From Mycolicibacterium sphagni (GTDB lineage: Bacteria > Actinomycetota > Actinomycetes > Mycobacteriales > Mycobacteriaceae): 64,000 bases of DNA. The notes under the pieces were generated by a model. The model saw only the letters and a program-made list of their open reading frames with translations. It had not been told where the DNA came from and did not search any database. The stretch's first letter is position 1; each line of letters starts with the position of its first letter. Positions 9,058-22,262 of the stretch are shown one piece after another. The DNA lies in the NCBI RefSeq assembly GCF_002250655.1, contig NZ_NOZR01000002.1:248001-312000 (forward strand). Reading direction: 5' to 3'. The translations under genes and the position numbers were made by a program.

Positions 9058-10056
9058 TCAGGACGGTTTGACCCCGGTGATCATGACGTTGTAGTACCAG
9101 CCCTTGGGCACCACGCGGCGCCAGACGTTGTCGTCAATCCAGCTCAGCCCGATCCAGCTGTTGAATGCAAACTTCGCGTAACCCCAGCCCAGCTTCCCGG
9201 GCGGCACGGCGGCCTCGAAGGTGCGCAGCGGCCAGCCCAGCATCGCGGCGGTGAACTCCGTCGTCGTCGTCGACACGTCGACGGCGCCGGCGCTGCGGGC
9301 CATCCGCTCCAAGTCGTCGGGGTCGAAGGTGTGCAGGTCGACGACCGCTTCCAGGGCCGCCGCGCGCGACGACTCGTCGAGTTCGGCCTGCGGCCGTCGC
9401 CAGCCCTCCAGGCCGGGCAGCTTGGTGGCGTTGGTGGCCACCCGCCAGGTCAGTGTCGACAGCGACCGGGCGTAGGTGTTGCCCACGCTGGTGGGTTCGC
9501 CGGCGAACACAAACCGCCCGCCAGGCTTGAGCACCCGGACGACCTCACGCAACGACTTCTCGACGTCGGGAATGTGGTGCAGGACAGCATGCCCGACGAC
9601 GAGGTCGAACGTGTCGTCCTCGTAGGGCACACCCTCGGCATCCGCGACCCGCCCGTCGATGTCCAGGCCCAGGTTCTCGCCGTTGCGGGTGGCGACCTTG
9701 ACCATGCCCGGCGACAGGTCGGTGACCGAGCCGCGCCGGGCCACCCCGGCCTGGATCAGATTGAGCAGGAAGAAACCACTGCCGCAGCCCAGCTCCAGCG
9801 CACGGTCGTAGGGCAGCTCACGCAGTTCCTCCGGCGGCACGGTGGCGTCGAAGAGGTTGCGGGCGTAGTCCACGCAGCGCTTGTCGTACGAGATCGACCA
9901 CTTGTCGTCGTAGGTTTCGGCTTCCCAGTCGTGGTACAGGATCTGGGCCAGCTTGCTGTCCTTCAACGCCGCTTCCACCTGCTCAGCGGTGGCGTGCGGA
10001 GTCGGAGCGGGGTCGCCCGCGACATCAGACACAGTGCCGTGGTCCTTCGGATTCAT
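9058..10056 (-). CDS. Class I SAM-dependent methyltransferase (Rv3038c-like)
   Basis: A 332-aa enzyme with a clear Methyltransf_11/25 core: ALELGCGSGFFLL (SAM-binding motif I), VTDLSPGMVKVA, and FDLVVGHAVLHHIPDVEKSLREV followed by LKPGGRFVF. The substrate is unknown. ATG 10056 is used; the frame extends to 10137 but the extra residues are low complexity. It lies in the minus-strand operon between EchA17 (10 nt upstream) and the Rv3037c-like methyltransferase, whose coding sequence appears to abut or overlap its stop. Confidence 0.87.
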   Translation of the reverse strand: MNPKDHGTVSDVAGDPAPTPHATAEQVEAALKDSKLAQILYHDWEAETYDDKWSISYDKRCVDYARNLFDATVPPEELRELPYDRALELGCGSGFFLLNLIQAGVARRGSVTDLSPGMVKVATRNGENLGLDIDGRVADAEGVPYEDDTFDLVVGHAVLHHIPDVEKSLREVVRVLKPGGRFVFAGEPTSVGNTYARSLSTLTWRVATNATKLPGLEGWRRPQAELDESSRAAALEAVVDLHTFDPDDLERMARSAGAVDVSTTTTEFTAAMLGWPLRTFEAAVPPGKLGWGYAKFAFNSWIGLSWIDDNVWRRVVPKGWYYNVMITGVKPS

Positions 10057-10066
10057 GCAGGGCAGC

Positions 10067-10780
10067 CTAACTGCTCTCGCCCGCGGCGAAGACCTCGCCG
10101 TAGCGTTCTGCCTGCTCACCGGCATCGAGGCGGCCATCGATCAGCGCCTTCGCACCGGCCAGTGCGCTGGGTGCGATGTCCACGAACCGGTCCGCCCAGG
10201 CCGCGGCGGCATCGAAGACGAGGTCGGGAGCCACCATCTCGTCGATCAGCCCGAGCGTCAGCGCTTCCTTGGCATCGACGAAACGGCCGCTGAAGGCCAT
10301 CTCCTTGGCCCGCGCCGGACCGATCGCCCGAGCCAGCCGTTCACCGCCCCCACCACCGGGGACCAGACCGGCCAGGATCTCGGTGGCGCCCAGCTTGGCG
10401 TTGTCGCCGCTGACCCGCCAGTCGGCGGCGAGCGCCAGGCTGAGTCCGGCGCCCAGGGCGTAGCCGGTGATGGCCGCGACGGTCGGCTTGGGGATGGCCG
10501 CGACGGCGTCGATCGCGTCGCGGCGCAGCAGGTCGGCGGCTTCGGCTTCGGCGCGGTTCAGCGTGCGCAATTCCGGGACGTCGTCGCCGACCGAGAAGAT
10601 CTCGTGACCGCCGAACAGGATCACGGTGGCGATGTCGGTGCGGTCGGCCAGCTCACCGGCCGCCGAGATGAGCTCGCGGTAGGTCTGCCGGGTCAGCCCG
10701 TTGGTCGGCGGCCGGGACACCAGCAGCACCCCGACGCCCGGGTGCTGGCCCCCCACATGGATGCTGACGAACTCGCGCAC
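10067..10780 (-). CDS. echA17: Enoyl-CoA hydratase/isomerase, EchA17-like
   Basis: A 237-aa crotonase-fold protein. The oxyanion-hole segments are visible ([14 protein letters not shown] and [21 protein letters not shown]), as is the family block [24 protein letters not shown]. EchA17 is predicted to hydrate 2-enoyl-CoA in fatty-acid degradation. GTG 10780 is chosen: it sits just after the stop of the NUDIX gene (10782), and the residues beyond it (towards 10903) are the opposite-frame NUDIX coding region. Shorter than many crotonases at the C-terminus but consistent with this subgroup. Confidence 0.88.
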   Translation of the reverse strand: MREFVSIHVGGQHPGVGVLLVSRPPTNGLTRQTYRELISAAGELADRTDIATVILFGGHEIFSVGDDVPELRTLNRAEAEAADLLRRDAIDAVAAIPKPTVAAITGYALGAGLSLALAADWRVSGDNAKLGATEILAGLVPGGGGGERLARAIGPARAKEMAFSGRFVDAKEALTLGLIDEMVAPDLVFDAAAAWADRFVDIAPSALAGAKALIDGRLDAGEQAERYGEVFAAGESS

Positions 10781-10781
10781 G

Positions 10782-11603
10782 TCACTCGCCGCCGTAACCC
10801 GCCGGGCTGCGGCGGTTGCGGGCTGCGTTGTAACGGTCACTGTTGAAGAACTCGATCTCCCAATTACCTTCGCGGACAGCCAAATTGGGCTGCACGACCA
10901 CAATCTGGCGGTCCAGGCCCAGCACCTCGCCGACCGTGCGCCCGGCCAGTGAGTCCAGCTGCGTCCAGGTTGGCGGCAGCAGGAACGACCGGGCCTCGGC
11001 GAAGTCCTCCAGCGCGTCCTCAGGGCTGGTCCACGCCACCTGCTCGGATTCGGTGTTGTGGCCGTCGGCGCGCTGGCCGTCCGGGAGGGCGCCGACGAAG
11101 AAGTAGGTGTCGTAGCGGCGGGTGCGCTCCTCTTCGGGGGTGACCCAGTTGGCCCACGGCCTCAGCAGGTCGGCCCGCAACACGAGGTGTTCCCGCCGCA
11201 GGAATTCCGAGAACGACAGGCTGCGGTCCACCAGGGCCGCGCGGGCGTCGCGGTAGATCGACGCGTCGGCGACGATGCCGTCGGGATCATCGGCAGGCCC
11301 GGCGAACAGCACCCCGGATTCCTCGAACGTCTCGCGGGCCGCGGCGCACACCAGCGCTTCGGCGAGGTCTTCGTCGATGCCGAACCGCGCGGCCCACCAG
11401 TCCGGCCCGGGGCCGTACCAGGCGATGTCGGAGTTGCGATCACGGTCGTCGACCCCGCCGCCGGGGAACACCATCACTCCGCCGGCGAACTCCATCGCGC
11501 GGTGCCGGCGCATGAGAAAGACCTCGACACCGTCAGGGGTGTCCCGGATCAGCATCACCGTCGCCGCCGGACGGATCGGCAGTGGTTCGGGCTTATCGGT
11601 CAC
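10782..11603 (-). CDS. NUDIX hydrolase (Rv3040c-like)
   Basis: A 273-aa protein. The NUDIX box is split in the way seen in the NUDT7/NUDT19-type subgroup: the Gly-rich [10 protein letters not shown] is separated by an insertion from [12 protein letters not shown], which supplies the metal-binding REx2EExG signature. Members of this subgroup often cleave CoA or other nucleotide diphosphates; the substrate here is unknown. The GTG start shares its last two bases with the TGA of the upstream ABC gene (GTGA overlap), indicating translational coupling. Confidence 0.87.
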   Translation of the reverse strand: MTDKPEPLPIRPAATVMLIRDTPDGVEVFLMRRHRAMEFAGGVMVFPGGGVDDRDRNSDIAWYGPGPDWWAARFGIDEDLAEALVCAAARETFEESGVLFAGPADDPDGIVADASIYRDARAALVDRSLSFSEFLRREHLVLRADLLRPWANWVTPEEERTRRYDTYFFVGALPDGQRADGHNTESEQVAWTSPEDALEDFAEARSFLLPPTWTQLDSLAGRTVGEVLGLDRQIVVVQPNLAVREGNWEIEFFNSDRYNAARNRRSPAGYGGE

Positions 11604-12457
11604 AATCGCCTCCTGTGGGCCGCGCGACTGCGCACGCGCCGGGCGAAGTAGCGGCCGTCGATAGTCTCCAGCGCGATCGATTGGCCGAACGCGGCGGACA
11701 GGTTCTCCGATGTCAGCGTGTCATGCAGCAGACCACTGGCCACGACCTGGCCCTCGGACAGGATCAGGGCATGGCTGAAGCCGGGCGGGATCTCCTCGAC
11801 GTGATGGGTGACCAGCACCAGTGCCGGCGCATCGGGGTCGGCGGCCAGATCGGCCAGCCGCGCCACCAGTTCCTCACGGCCGCCGAGGTCCAGGCCGGCC
11901 GCGGGTTCGTCGAGCAGCAGCAGCTCCGGGTCGGTCATCAGCGAGCGGGCGATGAGCACCCGCTTGCGTTCGCCTTCTGAGAGGGTGCCGTAAGTGCGTT
12001 CGGCCAGGTGCTCGGCGCCGACGCCTTCCAGGGTGTCGACGGCTTGGGCGTAGTCGACGTCCTCGTAGGTCTCCCGCCACCGGCCCAGCACGGCGTAGCC
12101 GGCCGACACGACCAGGTCGCGGACCACTTCGTCGTCGGGCACCCGCTGGGACAGCGCCGAGCTGCTCAGCCCGACCCGCTGGCGCAGTTCGGCCATATCG
12201 GTGCGGCCCAGGCGCTCGCCGAGCACGTAGGCGGTGCCCGTGGACGGATGTTCCATCGCCGCGGCGATGCGCAGCAGCGAGGTCTTGCCGGCGCCGTTCG
12301 GGCCGATCACGACCCAGCGTTCGTCGAGTTCGACCTGCCAGGTGACGGGCCCGACCAAGGCCCGACCCCCGCGGCGCAGCGAAACTTTCCGGAAGTCGAT
12401 CAGCAGGTCGGGGTCGACCTCGTCGGCGGCGTCGGGCACTGCACCATCGTGCCGCAT
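11600..12457 (-). CDS. Stand-alone ABC ATPase (Rv3041c-like)
   Basis: A 285-aa cytosolic ATP-binding protein. Walker A is GPNGAGKTS, the signature is LSEGE, Walker B is LLLLDEPAAGLD and the H-loop is VTHHVEE. It resembles the single-domain ModF-like ATPases. No transmembrane permease gene is adjacent other than YczE, which is not an ABC permease. ATG 12457 is chosen because earlier in-frame sequence overlaps the YczE gene and is not conserved; even so the two genes overlap by 58 bp. Confidence 0.87.
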   Translation of the reverse strand: MRHDGAVPDAADEVDPDLLIDFRKVSLRRGGRALVGPVTWQVELDERWVVIGPNGAGKTSLLRIAAAMEHPSTGTAYVLGERLGRTDMAELRQRVGLSSSALSQRVPDDEVVRDLVVSAGYAVLGRWRETYEDVDYAQAVDTLEGVGAEHLAERTYGTLSEGERKRVLIARSLMTDPELLLLDEPAAGLDLGGREELVARLADLAADPDAPALVLVTHHVEEIPPGFSHALILSEGQVVASGLLHDTLTSENLSAAFGQSIALETIDGRYFARRVRSRAAHRRRL

Positions 12458-13113
12458 TCGCCGCGCTCCGTACTTCTGGGGTCGTTGCGATTTCGGGTGT
12501 GTCCAACGATGTGCGCCCAGCCGCTGACGGCCAGTACCGGCTTGGGTGTCAGCCGCAGCACCAGTTGCACCATGGGCCCGATCCCGAACGCGTAGATCAC
12601 CGTGCCGACGCCGACGCTGCCGCCGAGCAGCCAACCCGCACTCAGCACGGTGGCCTCGATCGCCGTTCGCACCAAGCGCACCGAAAGTCCGCTCCGCGCA
12701 ACCAGTCCCGTCATCAGTCCGTCACGGGGACCGGGCCCGAGACCGGCACCGACGTAGAGGACGGTGGCCACGGCGTTGAGTACGACGGCGCCCAGCATGA
12801 CGGCGATCCGGGCGCCGATCGATTCGGGTGCGGTCAGCACGGCCAGCCCGGCGTCGACGGTCATCGCGATGACGATGACGTTGGCGATGGTGCCGATACC
12901 CGGTTTGTTCCGCAGCGGGATCCAAGCCAGCAGCACGACGACGCCGACCACCGCGGAGGCCACCCCGATGCTCATCGAGGTGTGCCGGGTCAGCCCCTGG
13001 TGCAACACGTCCCACGGATCGAGACCGAGTCCCGCGCGCACCATCATCGCCATCGAGAGGCCGTAGCAGGCCAGGCCAATCAGCAGCGCGACCCCGCGCA
13101 GCGTGGCGTTCAC
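12400..13113 (-). CDS. yczE: YczE-family integral membrane protein
   Basis: A 237-aa membrane protein with about five hydrophobic helices and the YczE/YyaS/YitT patterns RAGLGLDPWDVLHQGL and VGAGLGPGPRDGLMTGL, two inverted copies of an xGLGPxDxL motif. Substrate and function are unknown. The gene is divergent from a MocR regulator, the arrangement described for yczE and yczR in other Gram-positive bacteria, so expression is probably PLP- or ligand-dependent. GTG 13113 overlaps the stop of the small upstream ORF (GTGA). The last ~35 residues overlap the ABC gene and lack conserved features. Confidence 0.82.
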   Translation of the reverse strand: MNATLRGVALLIGLACYGLSMAMMVRAGLGLDPWDVLHQGLTRHTSMSIGVASAVVGVVVLLAWIPLRNKPGIGTIANVIVIAMTVDAGLAVLTAPESIGARIAVMLGAVVLNAVATVLYVGAGLGPGPRDGLMTGLVARSGLSVRLVRTAIEATVLSAGWLLGGSVGVGTVIYAFGIGPMVQLVLRLTPKPVLAVSGWAHIVGHTRNRNDPRSTERGECGTMVQCPTPPTRSTPTC

Positions 13114-13286
13114 CGGTGGTCGGAGAACCGCACGCGCAGTGCGTCGAGGTCGCCGCGCATCCGGCGAACGTCGGCGTCGATCTCATCCCCTCTGGACCAT
13201 CCGGTGGTTGTCGGATTCCACGGGCCGTGATCGGTGTCCAGTAACGCGGCCAACCGGTGGGCCACTCGGGAGAACCAGGTACTCAT
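13110..13286 (-). CDS. Small conserved-type protein upstream of yczE (58 aa)
   Basis: A short soluble ORF starting MSTWFSRVAHRL and ending DLDALRVRFSDHR, with typical mycobacterial codon usage and a charged C-terminal helix that could form a short coiled coil. A second in-frame ATG at 13295 would add three residues. Its TGA shares bases with the GTG of yczE (GTGA), the same coupling seen elsewhere in this operon; this is the main argument that it is real. Function unknown. Confidence 0.6.
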   Translation of the reverse strand: MSTWFSRVAHRLAALLDTDHGPWNPTTTGWSRGDEIDADVRRMRGDLDALRVRFSDHR

Positions 13287-13305
13287 GACAGCCATGGTTG
13301 CGGCG

Positions 13306-13332
13306 AACTGGCTTGCCGATCAATAGCCAGTT
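13306..13332. promoter_or_regulatory. Inverted repeat between yczE operon and MocR gene (candidate operator)
   Basis: Perfect 8-bp arms AACTGGCT (13306-13313) and AGCCAGTT (13325-13332) with an 11-bp spacer. A third partial copy (ACTGGC) lies at 13340-13345, and AACTGGC recurs inside the MocR gene near 13412. This is the shared divergent promoter region, so it is the likely binding site of the MocR regulator. Confidence 0.5.
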
Positions 13333-13351
13333 GACGCATACTGGCATGCAA

Positions 13352-14797
13352 ATGGCGACAACAATGGCGGCCAGGGCCCTAGATCCGGACCTATTGGCCC
13401 GTGAATTGGGCAACTGGCGTACCTCAAGCCGCAGTGGCCCTTCTTATCAGGCGCTGGCCGACGGGTTGCGGATGCTGATCGTCGACGGGCGGCTACCGGT
13501 CGGGTCGCGGCTACCCAGTGAGCGCATGCTGGCAGACGTGCTGCGGGTCTCGCGCACCACGGTCACCGCCGCGTACGCCGAACTGGGCGAGAGTGGCTAC
13601 CTGCATGCGCGGCGAGGAGCGCGCAGCACGATCGCACTTCCCCACACCCCGGTGCCGGTGCCCGGCGAGGTGCCGGCCGCGATCAACCTGGCTTCCGCGT
13701 CACTGGCCGCACCGGCCAGCGCGGTGCAGGAAGCGTTCACCGAGGCCGCCCGCCAGTCGGCCTCCTACCTGCAGCACACCGGCCACGACATGCACGGGGT
13801 CTTGGCCTTTCGTACCGCGATCGCCGAACGCTATTGCGCCAGAGGGCTTCCCACCACCCCCGAGCAGGTGATGGTGACCAGCGGGGCACAACACGCGATC
13901 GCTTTGATCCTGGCGACCTACGCGCAGCCGGGCGATCGGGTGCTCGTCGAGCAGCCCACTTATCACGGTGTGCTCACCGCGATCGCCACCGCGGGAGCGC
14001 GGCCGGTTCCGGTCGCGATGACGGGCGAGGGTTGGGAACTCGACGCCGTCCACGCCGCGGTGCGGCAGCTTGCGCCCACGCTGGCCTACCTGGTGCCCGA
14101 CAACCACAACCCGACCGGGCTGTCGATGTCGGCTGCCGATCGAAAGCGGATGTGCGTCATCATTTCCGAGACGCGCACCCGCACGATCATCGACGAGACC
14201 ATGACCGACGTCTGGCTCGACGAGCCAGTGCCACCGCCGCTGGCCGCCTCGATGACCTCGCGGGCCGACCTGGTGATGACGATCGGCTCGATGTCGAAGT
14301 CGTTCTGGGGCGGTATGCGGATCGGTTGGATCCGGGCCGAGCCGAGCGTGCTTGCGACCGTCCGCGCGGTGCGCCCGTCGATCGACCTGGGCACGTCGGT
14401 GATCGAACAACTGGCTGCGGCTTGGCTTCTCACCGAGCGCGCCGATGACGTGCTGCCCGAACGCCGGGAGATCTTGCGGGGGCGGCGCGCGCTGCTGCTG
14501 GAACTGCTCGACGAGCACCTCCCCGACTGGCGCCCGCTGCCCGGCACGGGTGGGATGTCGATGTGGGTGCAACTGCCCGCCCCGGTCAGTTCGGCGATGT
14601 GCGCGTCGGCCTCCCGGTTGGGCGTCGAACTGCCACCCGGTCCGCGTTTCGGCGTCGACGGCACACTCGAGCGGTTCGTCCGAATTCCGTTCGCACTGCC
14701 AGACGACGAGCTGACCGAAGCCATCGAGTTGCTTGGCCGGGCCTGGCGCAGCATCACCGGATCGACCGCCCCCGAGACGACGGCCGTGGTGATCTAG
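13352..14797 (+). CDS. MocR-type GntR/aminotransferase regulator (YczR-like)
   Basis: An N-terminal GntR winged helix (SRLPSERMLADVLRVSRTTVTAAYAEL) is joined to a fold-type I aminotransferase domain. The aminotransferase part shows VPDNHNPTG and the PLP lysine in GSMSKSFWGGMRIGW. MocR proteins bind PLP and regulate transcription rather than transaminate. Start uncertain: ATG 13352 is chosen, with 13346 and 13364 possible; the long frame from 13298 would run through the operator-like repeat. Its divergent partner yczE is the expected target. Confidence 0.87.
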   Translation: MATTMAARALDPDLLARELGNWRTSSRSGPSYQALADGLRMLIVDGRLPVGSRLPSERMLADVLRVSRTTVTAAYAELGESGYLHARRGARSTIALPHTPVPVPGEVPAAINLASASLAAPASAVQEAFTEAARQSASYLQHTGHDMHGVLAFRTAIAERYCARGLPTTPEQVMVTSGAQHAIALILATYAQPGDRVLVEQPTYHGVLTAIATAGARPVPVAMTGEGWELDAVHAAVRQLAPTLAYLVPDNHNPTGLSMSAADRKRMCVIISETRTRTIIDETMTDVWLDEPVPPPLAASMTSRADLVMTIGSMSKSFWGGMRIGWIRAEPSVLATVRAVRPSIDLGTSVIEQLAAAWLLTERADDVLPERREILRGRRALLLELLDEHLPDWRPLPGTGGMSMWVQLPAPVSSAMCASASRLGVELPPGPRFGVDGTLERFVRIPFALPDDELTEAIELLGRAWRSITGSTAPETTAVVI

Positions 14798-14811
14798 CCG
14801 ACGAAACCCGC

Positions 14812-19072
<4,261 letters not shown>

Positions 19073-19089
19073 CGGTAATCTTCGTCACT

Positions 19090-19365
19090 GTGTTCCATGT
19101 GTTGATCGGCACGTATACGCAACCGGCTGAGGTGGTCGAGAAGACCCGACCGGCCCATCTGGCCTGGCTGAGCGAGGAGGTCGGCGCCGGGCGTCTACTT
19201 GTCGCCGGCAGGCAGGAGTCTGGCCTTGGTGGCCTGCTGTTCAGCGCAGACATCAGTACCGAGGACGTCGCCGACATCATCGCCCGTGACCCGTACACGC
19301 TGGCCGGCGTCGCCACCTATCAGCGGGTGTCATTCAACGGCGCGGTTCGCGCCGACGGGTTATAA
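19090..19365 (+). CDS. YciI-family small protein
   Basis: A 91-aa ferredoxin-like alpha+beta barrel protein. The start FHVLIGTYTQPAEVVEKTRPAHLAWL contains the YciI-type His/Asp region, and the end ARDPYTLAGVATYQRVSFNGAV is typical. Function is unknown in most members; some are dehalogenase- or muconolactone isomerase-like. GTG 19090 is used; TAATCT lies 8 nt upstream, suggesting leaderless transcription. It lies 17 nt after fecB. Confidence 0.75.
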   Translation: MFHVLIGTYTQPAEVVEKTRPAHLAWLSEEVGAGRLLVAGRQESGLGGLLFSADISTEDVADIIARDPYTLAGVATYQRVSFNGAVRADGL

Positions 19366-19397
19366 ATCTCTCAACCGGGATTAGGCACCCGCCGCGC

Positions 19398-19410
19398 TGG
19401 GTTATACCCA
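19398..19410. promoter_or_regulatory. Short palindrome upstream of adhC
   Basis: TGGGT-TAT-ACCCA, a perfect 5-bp-arm palindrome about 90 nt before the adhC ATG in a 135-bp gap. It could be an operator or part of a promoter. Nothing else recognisable is in the gap apart from an AAGGA about 14 nt before the start codon. Confidence 0.25.
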
Positions 19411-19500
19411 CCGTCGCAGCGTCGCGACATTTTCTATTACCGAAACGCTGAGTCGATCAGTGCTGCCTGAGACGCGAACACAAGGACAAACAAGACAACA

Positions 19501-20553
19501 ATGAGCACAGTTACCGCGTATGCCGCCACCTCCGCCACGGAGCCGTTGGCCAAGACCACCATTACCCGCCGCGACGTCGGCGCCCACGACGTCAAGCTCG
19601 ACATCCATTTCGCCGGCATCTGCCACTCCGACATCCACACCGTGCGCGGTGAGTGGGGTGACGTGAAGTACCCGATGGTGCCCGGTCACGAGATTGCCGG
19701 TGTCGTAACCGAAGTCGGGCCCGAGGTCACCAAGTACCAAGTGGGCGACCGCGTAGGCGTCGGCTGTTTCGTCGACTCCTGCCGCGAGTGCGCCAACTGC
19801 AAAGCCGGCGTTGAACAGTACTGCAGCAATCCGGGCATGGTCGGCACCTACAACGGTGTCGGCAGCGACGGACAGCCCACCCAGGGCGGCTATAGCGGCG
19901 CGATCGTCGTCGACGAGAACTACGTGCTGCGGATTCCCGACAGCATCGCGCTGGACGCGGCAGCACCACTGCTGTGCGCAGGCATCACGCTCTATTCGCC
20001 GCTGCGGCACTGGAATACCGGACCGAACAAGCAGGTTGCGGTCATCGGCCTCGGCGGCCTGGGCCACGTCGGGGTGAAACTCGCCAAGGCGATGGGCGCC
20101 CACGTGACCGTGCTGAGCCAGTCGCTGAAGAAGATGGAAGACGGCCTACGGCTTGGCGCGGACGAGTACTACGCCACAAGTGACGCAACGACTTTCGAGA
20201 AGCTGGCCGGAAAGTTCGACCTGATCGTCAACACCGTGTCGGCCAATCTCGACCTGAACGCATACCTGGGCCTGCTGGCGCTGGACGGCACGCTGGTCGA
20301 GCTCGGCATGCCTGAGCATCCGATGGCCGTACCGGCGTCGGCCCTGATCTTCGGTCGGCGCAGCCTCTCCGGATCGCTGATCGGTGGGATCGCCGAGACG
20401 CAGGAGATGCTGGATTTCTGCGCCGCACACGGTGTGACACCCGAGATCGAGGTCATCACACCCGATTACATCAACGAAGCCTACGAGCGGGTGCTCGCCA
20501 GCGACGTACGGTATCGCTTCGTGATCGACACCGCATCGCTGCGCGGGGAGTAG
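19501..20553 (+). CDS. adhC: NADP-dependent zinc alcohol dehydrogenase AdhC
   Basis: A 350-aa medium-chain dehydrogenase of the cinnamyl-alcohol dehydrogenase group. Catalytic zinc ligands lie in GICHSDIH and PGHEIAGVV; the structural zinc Cys4 lobe is [17 protein letters not shown]; the dinucleotide motif is GLGGLGHVG. It reduces aldehydes to alcohols with NADPH. The nearest M. tuberculosis counterpart is Rv3045. It converges with the DUF3349 gene with no bases between the two stop codons. Confidence 0.93.
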   Translation: MSTVTAYAATSATEPLAKTTITRRDVGAHDVKLDIHFAGICHSDIHTVRGEWGDVKYPMVPGHEIAGVVTEVGPEVTKYQVGDRVGVGCFVDSCRECANCKAGVEQYCSNPGMVGTYNGVGSDGQPTQGGYSGAIVVDENYVLRIPDSIALDAAAPLLCAGITLYSPLRHWNTGPNKQVAVIGLGGLGHVGVKLAKAMGAHVTVLSQSLKKMEDGLRLGADEYYATSDATTFEKLAGKFDLIVNTVSANLDLNAYLGLLALDGTLVELGMPEHPMAVPASALIFGRRSLSGSLIGGIAETQEMLDFCAAHGVTPEIEVITPDYINEAYERVLASDVRYRFVIDTASLRGE

Positions 20554-20883
20554 CTACTCGCTGACGGTGTCCTCGGTCACGCCGGCCAGCGGCCAACCGG
20601 CCGCGGCCAGCGTGGCTGCGACGCGCTTGACGTTCTCCGGTCCGGCATCGTGATGGCTGACGTCCTTGATGAATTCGGCGATCTCGTCCTCATCGATGCC
20701 GCCCTCCAGCGCCGGTGAGTCTTTCGCCGTGAGGTTGGCGACGACCTCTTTGACCTGGTCCTCGGTCAGCGGGGTGGAACGCAGCAGCGCCAACAGCGGG
20801 ACCCGGTCGGGACCGGGAACACCGTTCGGGTAGCCGACGCGGAGCCAATTGAGAATCGAGTGCACGAGCGACGTAGCGGTCAC
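20554..20883 (-). CDS. DUF3349 protein (Rv3046c-like)
   Basis: A 109-aa soluble helical protein matching the mycobacterial DUF3349 family: opening SLVHSILNWLRVGYPNGVP, then DRVPLLALLRSTPLTEDQVKEVV and a closing VKRVAATLAAAGWPLAG. Members fold as small helical domains of unknown function. GTG 20883 is chosen because conserved sequence begins there; the frame continues to 21045 without resemblance. Faces adhC stop-to-stop. Confidence 0.8.
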   Translation of the reverse strand: MTATSLVHSILNWLRVGYPNGVPGPDRVPLLALLRSTPLTEDQVKEVVANLTAKDSPALEGGIDEDEIAEFIKDVSHHDAGPENVKRVAATLAAAGWPLAGVTEDTVSE

Positions 20884-20956
20884 CAGGAAAGTCTCTCGGT
20901 TGAGTCCACACTGCGCCAGCACCGGCCACACAGTTCGCCGCCGATTCACACCGCGT

Positions 20957-21829
20957 TCACCTGTCGTCGCTGCACCCGGCCAGGAATTCCACGACCGCCT
21001 CCGCGAAGGCGTCGTTGCGATCGCCGGCGACCATGTGTCCGGCACCGGCGACGTCGACGAACTCGATCTGCGGGAAGCGCTCGAGAAACGCCGCGGCGCG
21101 GTCCTCGGTGACGAGGTCGCTCATCTGGCCGCGCACCAACAGCATGGGCACACCGGCGGTGAGGATCGCGTCGACCGCCGCGTTGATCCGCTCCACCTCG
21201 GTCACCTCGATGGGCGGGCGCGCTGCCGTGCCGTCGATGAACTTCGGATCCCAATGCCAGTACCAACGGCCGTCGCGGTGGCGCAGGTTGGCGCGCAGGC
21301 CGTCGAGATCGGCAGGCCGCCGCCGGTTCGGGTTGTACTCCTGGATCATGTCGGCCACCTCCTCGAGCGAATCGAAGCCCGACTCCATGCGGTCGTACAT
21401 GAACTGATGGATTCGCGAGGCCCCGGACGGATCCATGTCGGGGACGATGTCCACCAGGACAAGCGCCCGTAGCGCGGCGGGCGCCAGCTCACCGGCCAGC
21501 AGCATGCCGGTGAACCCGCCCAGCGAGGCGCCGACGAGTACCGGCCGCGGCGGCAGTTCGCGCAGGAGTTCCAGCACGTCACCGGCGAAGCTGACCACGC
21601 GATAGTCGCCGTCGGCTGACCAGTCAGACTCGCCGTGCCCACGCAGGTCAACGGTGATCGCCTGCCAGCCGCGCGCCGCCACCGCGGCCGCCGCCCGTGC
21701 CCAGGAGCGGCGCGTCTGCCCGCCGCCGTGCAGGAACACCACGGATGGGGCCGCCGGGTCGCCGAGCCGGTCAGCGGCGATGCGGATGCCGTCGACGCCC
21801 GCAGCGGTGAACGGTTCGGGTGTGGGCAC
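20957..21829 (-). CDS. Alpha/beta hydrolase
   Basis: A ~290-aa alpha/beta-hydrolase fold enzyme. Oxyanion region FLHGGGQTRRSW, nucleophile elbow GASLGG, and catalytic His in GAGHMVAGD. The sequence resembles epoxide hydrolase or ester hydrolase relatives, but the substrate cannot be assigned. GTG 21829 precedes the first conserved strand; GTG 21889 is an alternative with no better ribosome binding site. It is followed on the chromosome by a decayed yrbE fragment on the other strand. Confidence 0.8.
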   Translation of the reverse strand: MPTPEPFTAAGVDGIRIAADRLGDPAAPSVVFLHGGGQTRRSWARAAAAVAARGWQAITVDLRGHGESDWSADGDYRVVSFAGDVLELLRELPPRPVLVGASLGGFTGMLLAGELAPAALRALVLVDIVPDMDPSGASRIHQFMYDRMESGFDSLEEVADMIQEYNPNRRRPADLDGLRANLRHRDGRWYWHWDPKFIDGTAARPPIEVTEVERINAAVDAILTAGVPMLLVRGQMSDLVTEDRAAAFLERFPQIEFVDVAGAGHMVAGDRNDAFAEAVVEFLAGCSDDR

Positions 21830-21885
21830 ACAAGCAGCATCCGGGAAGATCCCCCGGACTGAAAGCACCGGTCCCAAAACCCTGA

Positions 21886-22202
21886 GCACTTGGGCGCCGA
21901 TTGCCGGGACAAACGGCCGGTGCTGTGGCGCTCCTGTCGTTCCTCGCCAGCCGCTTCACCACCGTGGTACTGCTCGGCCAGTCGGCGGGCCTCTACGATC
22001 ACTATTTCGAGGCGATCCCCATTGCGATGGCAATCCTGTTGATCCACAACTACTTTGGATTCTTCACATCCGGTGGATTTCGGGGGTCGGGGTCGCTACG
22101 GGCGACGCTGTACGCACGTCGCTCGTCGTCGTGGTCTCGGTGGCACTGCTGATTTCGCTGGCGATATACGGCAGCCAGGGGCGATTCACCCTTTGCGGGC
22201 TA
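21886..22202 (+). pseudogene. C-terminal remnant of a YrbE/MlaE-family permease
   Basis: Two adjoining reading frames spell the C-terminal half of an MlaE permease. Frame 1 (from about 21886) reads ALLSFLASRFTTVVLLGQSAG, then YDHYFEAIPIAMAILLIHNY and FGFFTSGG. About 22080 the sense switches to frame 3, reading GVGVATGDAVRTSLVVVV, then LLISLAIYGSQGRF. YrbE proteins normally run SGG-P-x-GVGxATGxAVRxS continuously, so a frameshift plus a small deletion near 22078-22083 is needed. A further deletion seems to follow DHYF, where about 20 residues are missing. The N-terminal half and any mce partners are absent. This fills most of the gap between the hydrolase and the FAD enzyme. Confidence 0.6.
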
Positions 22203-22250
22203 GCACCCTGTGACATCCGAGGATTCCGATCCCCATCCACCTCGGACAGC

Positions 22251-22256
22251 TAGCAT
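22251..22256 (+). promoter_or_regulatory. -10 element for leaderless FAD-enzyme transcript
   Basis: TAGCAT ends 6 nt before GTG 22263, which is directly followed by an ATG. This spacing supports GTG 22263 as a leaderless start. Confidence 0.4.
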
Positions 22257-22262
22257 GCCTGC

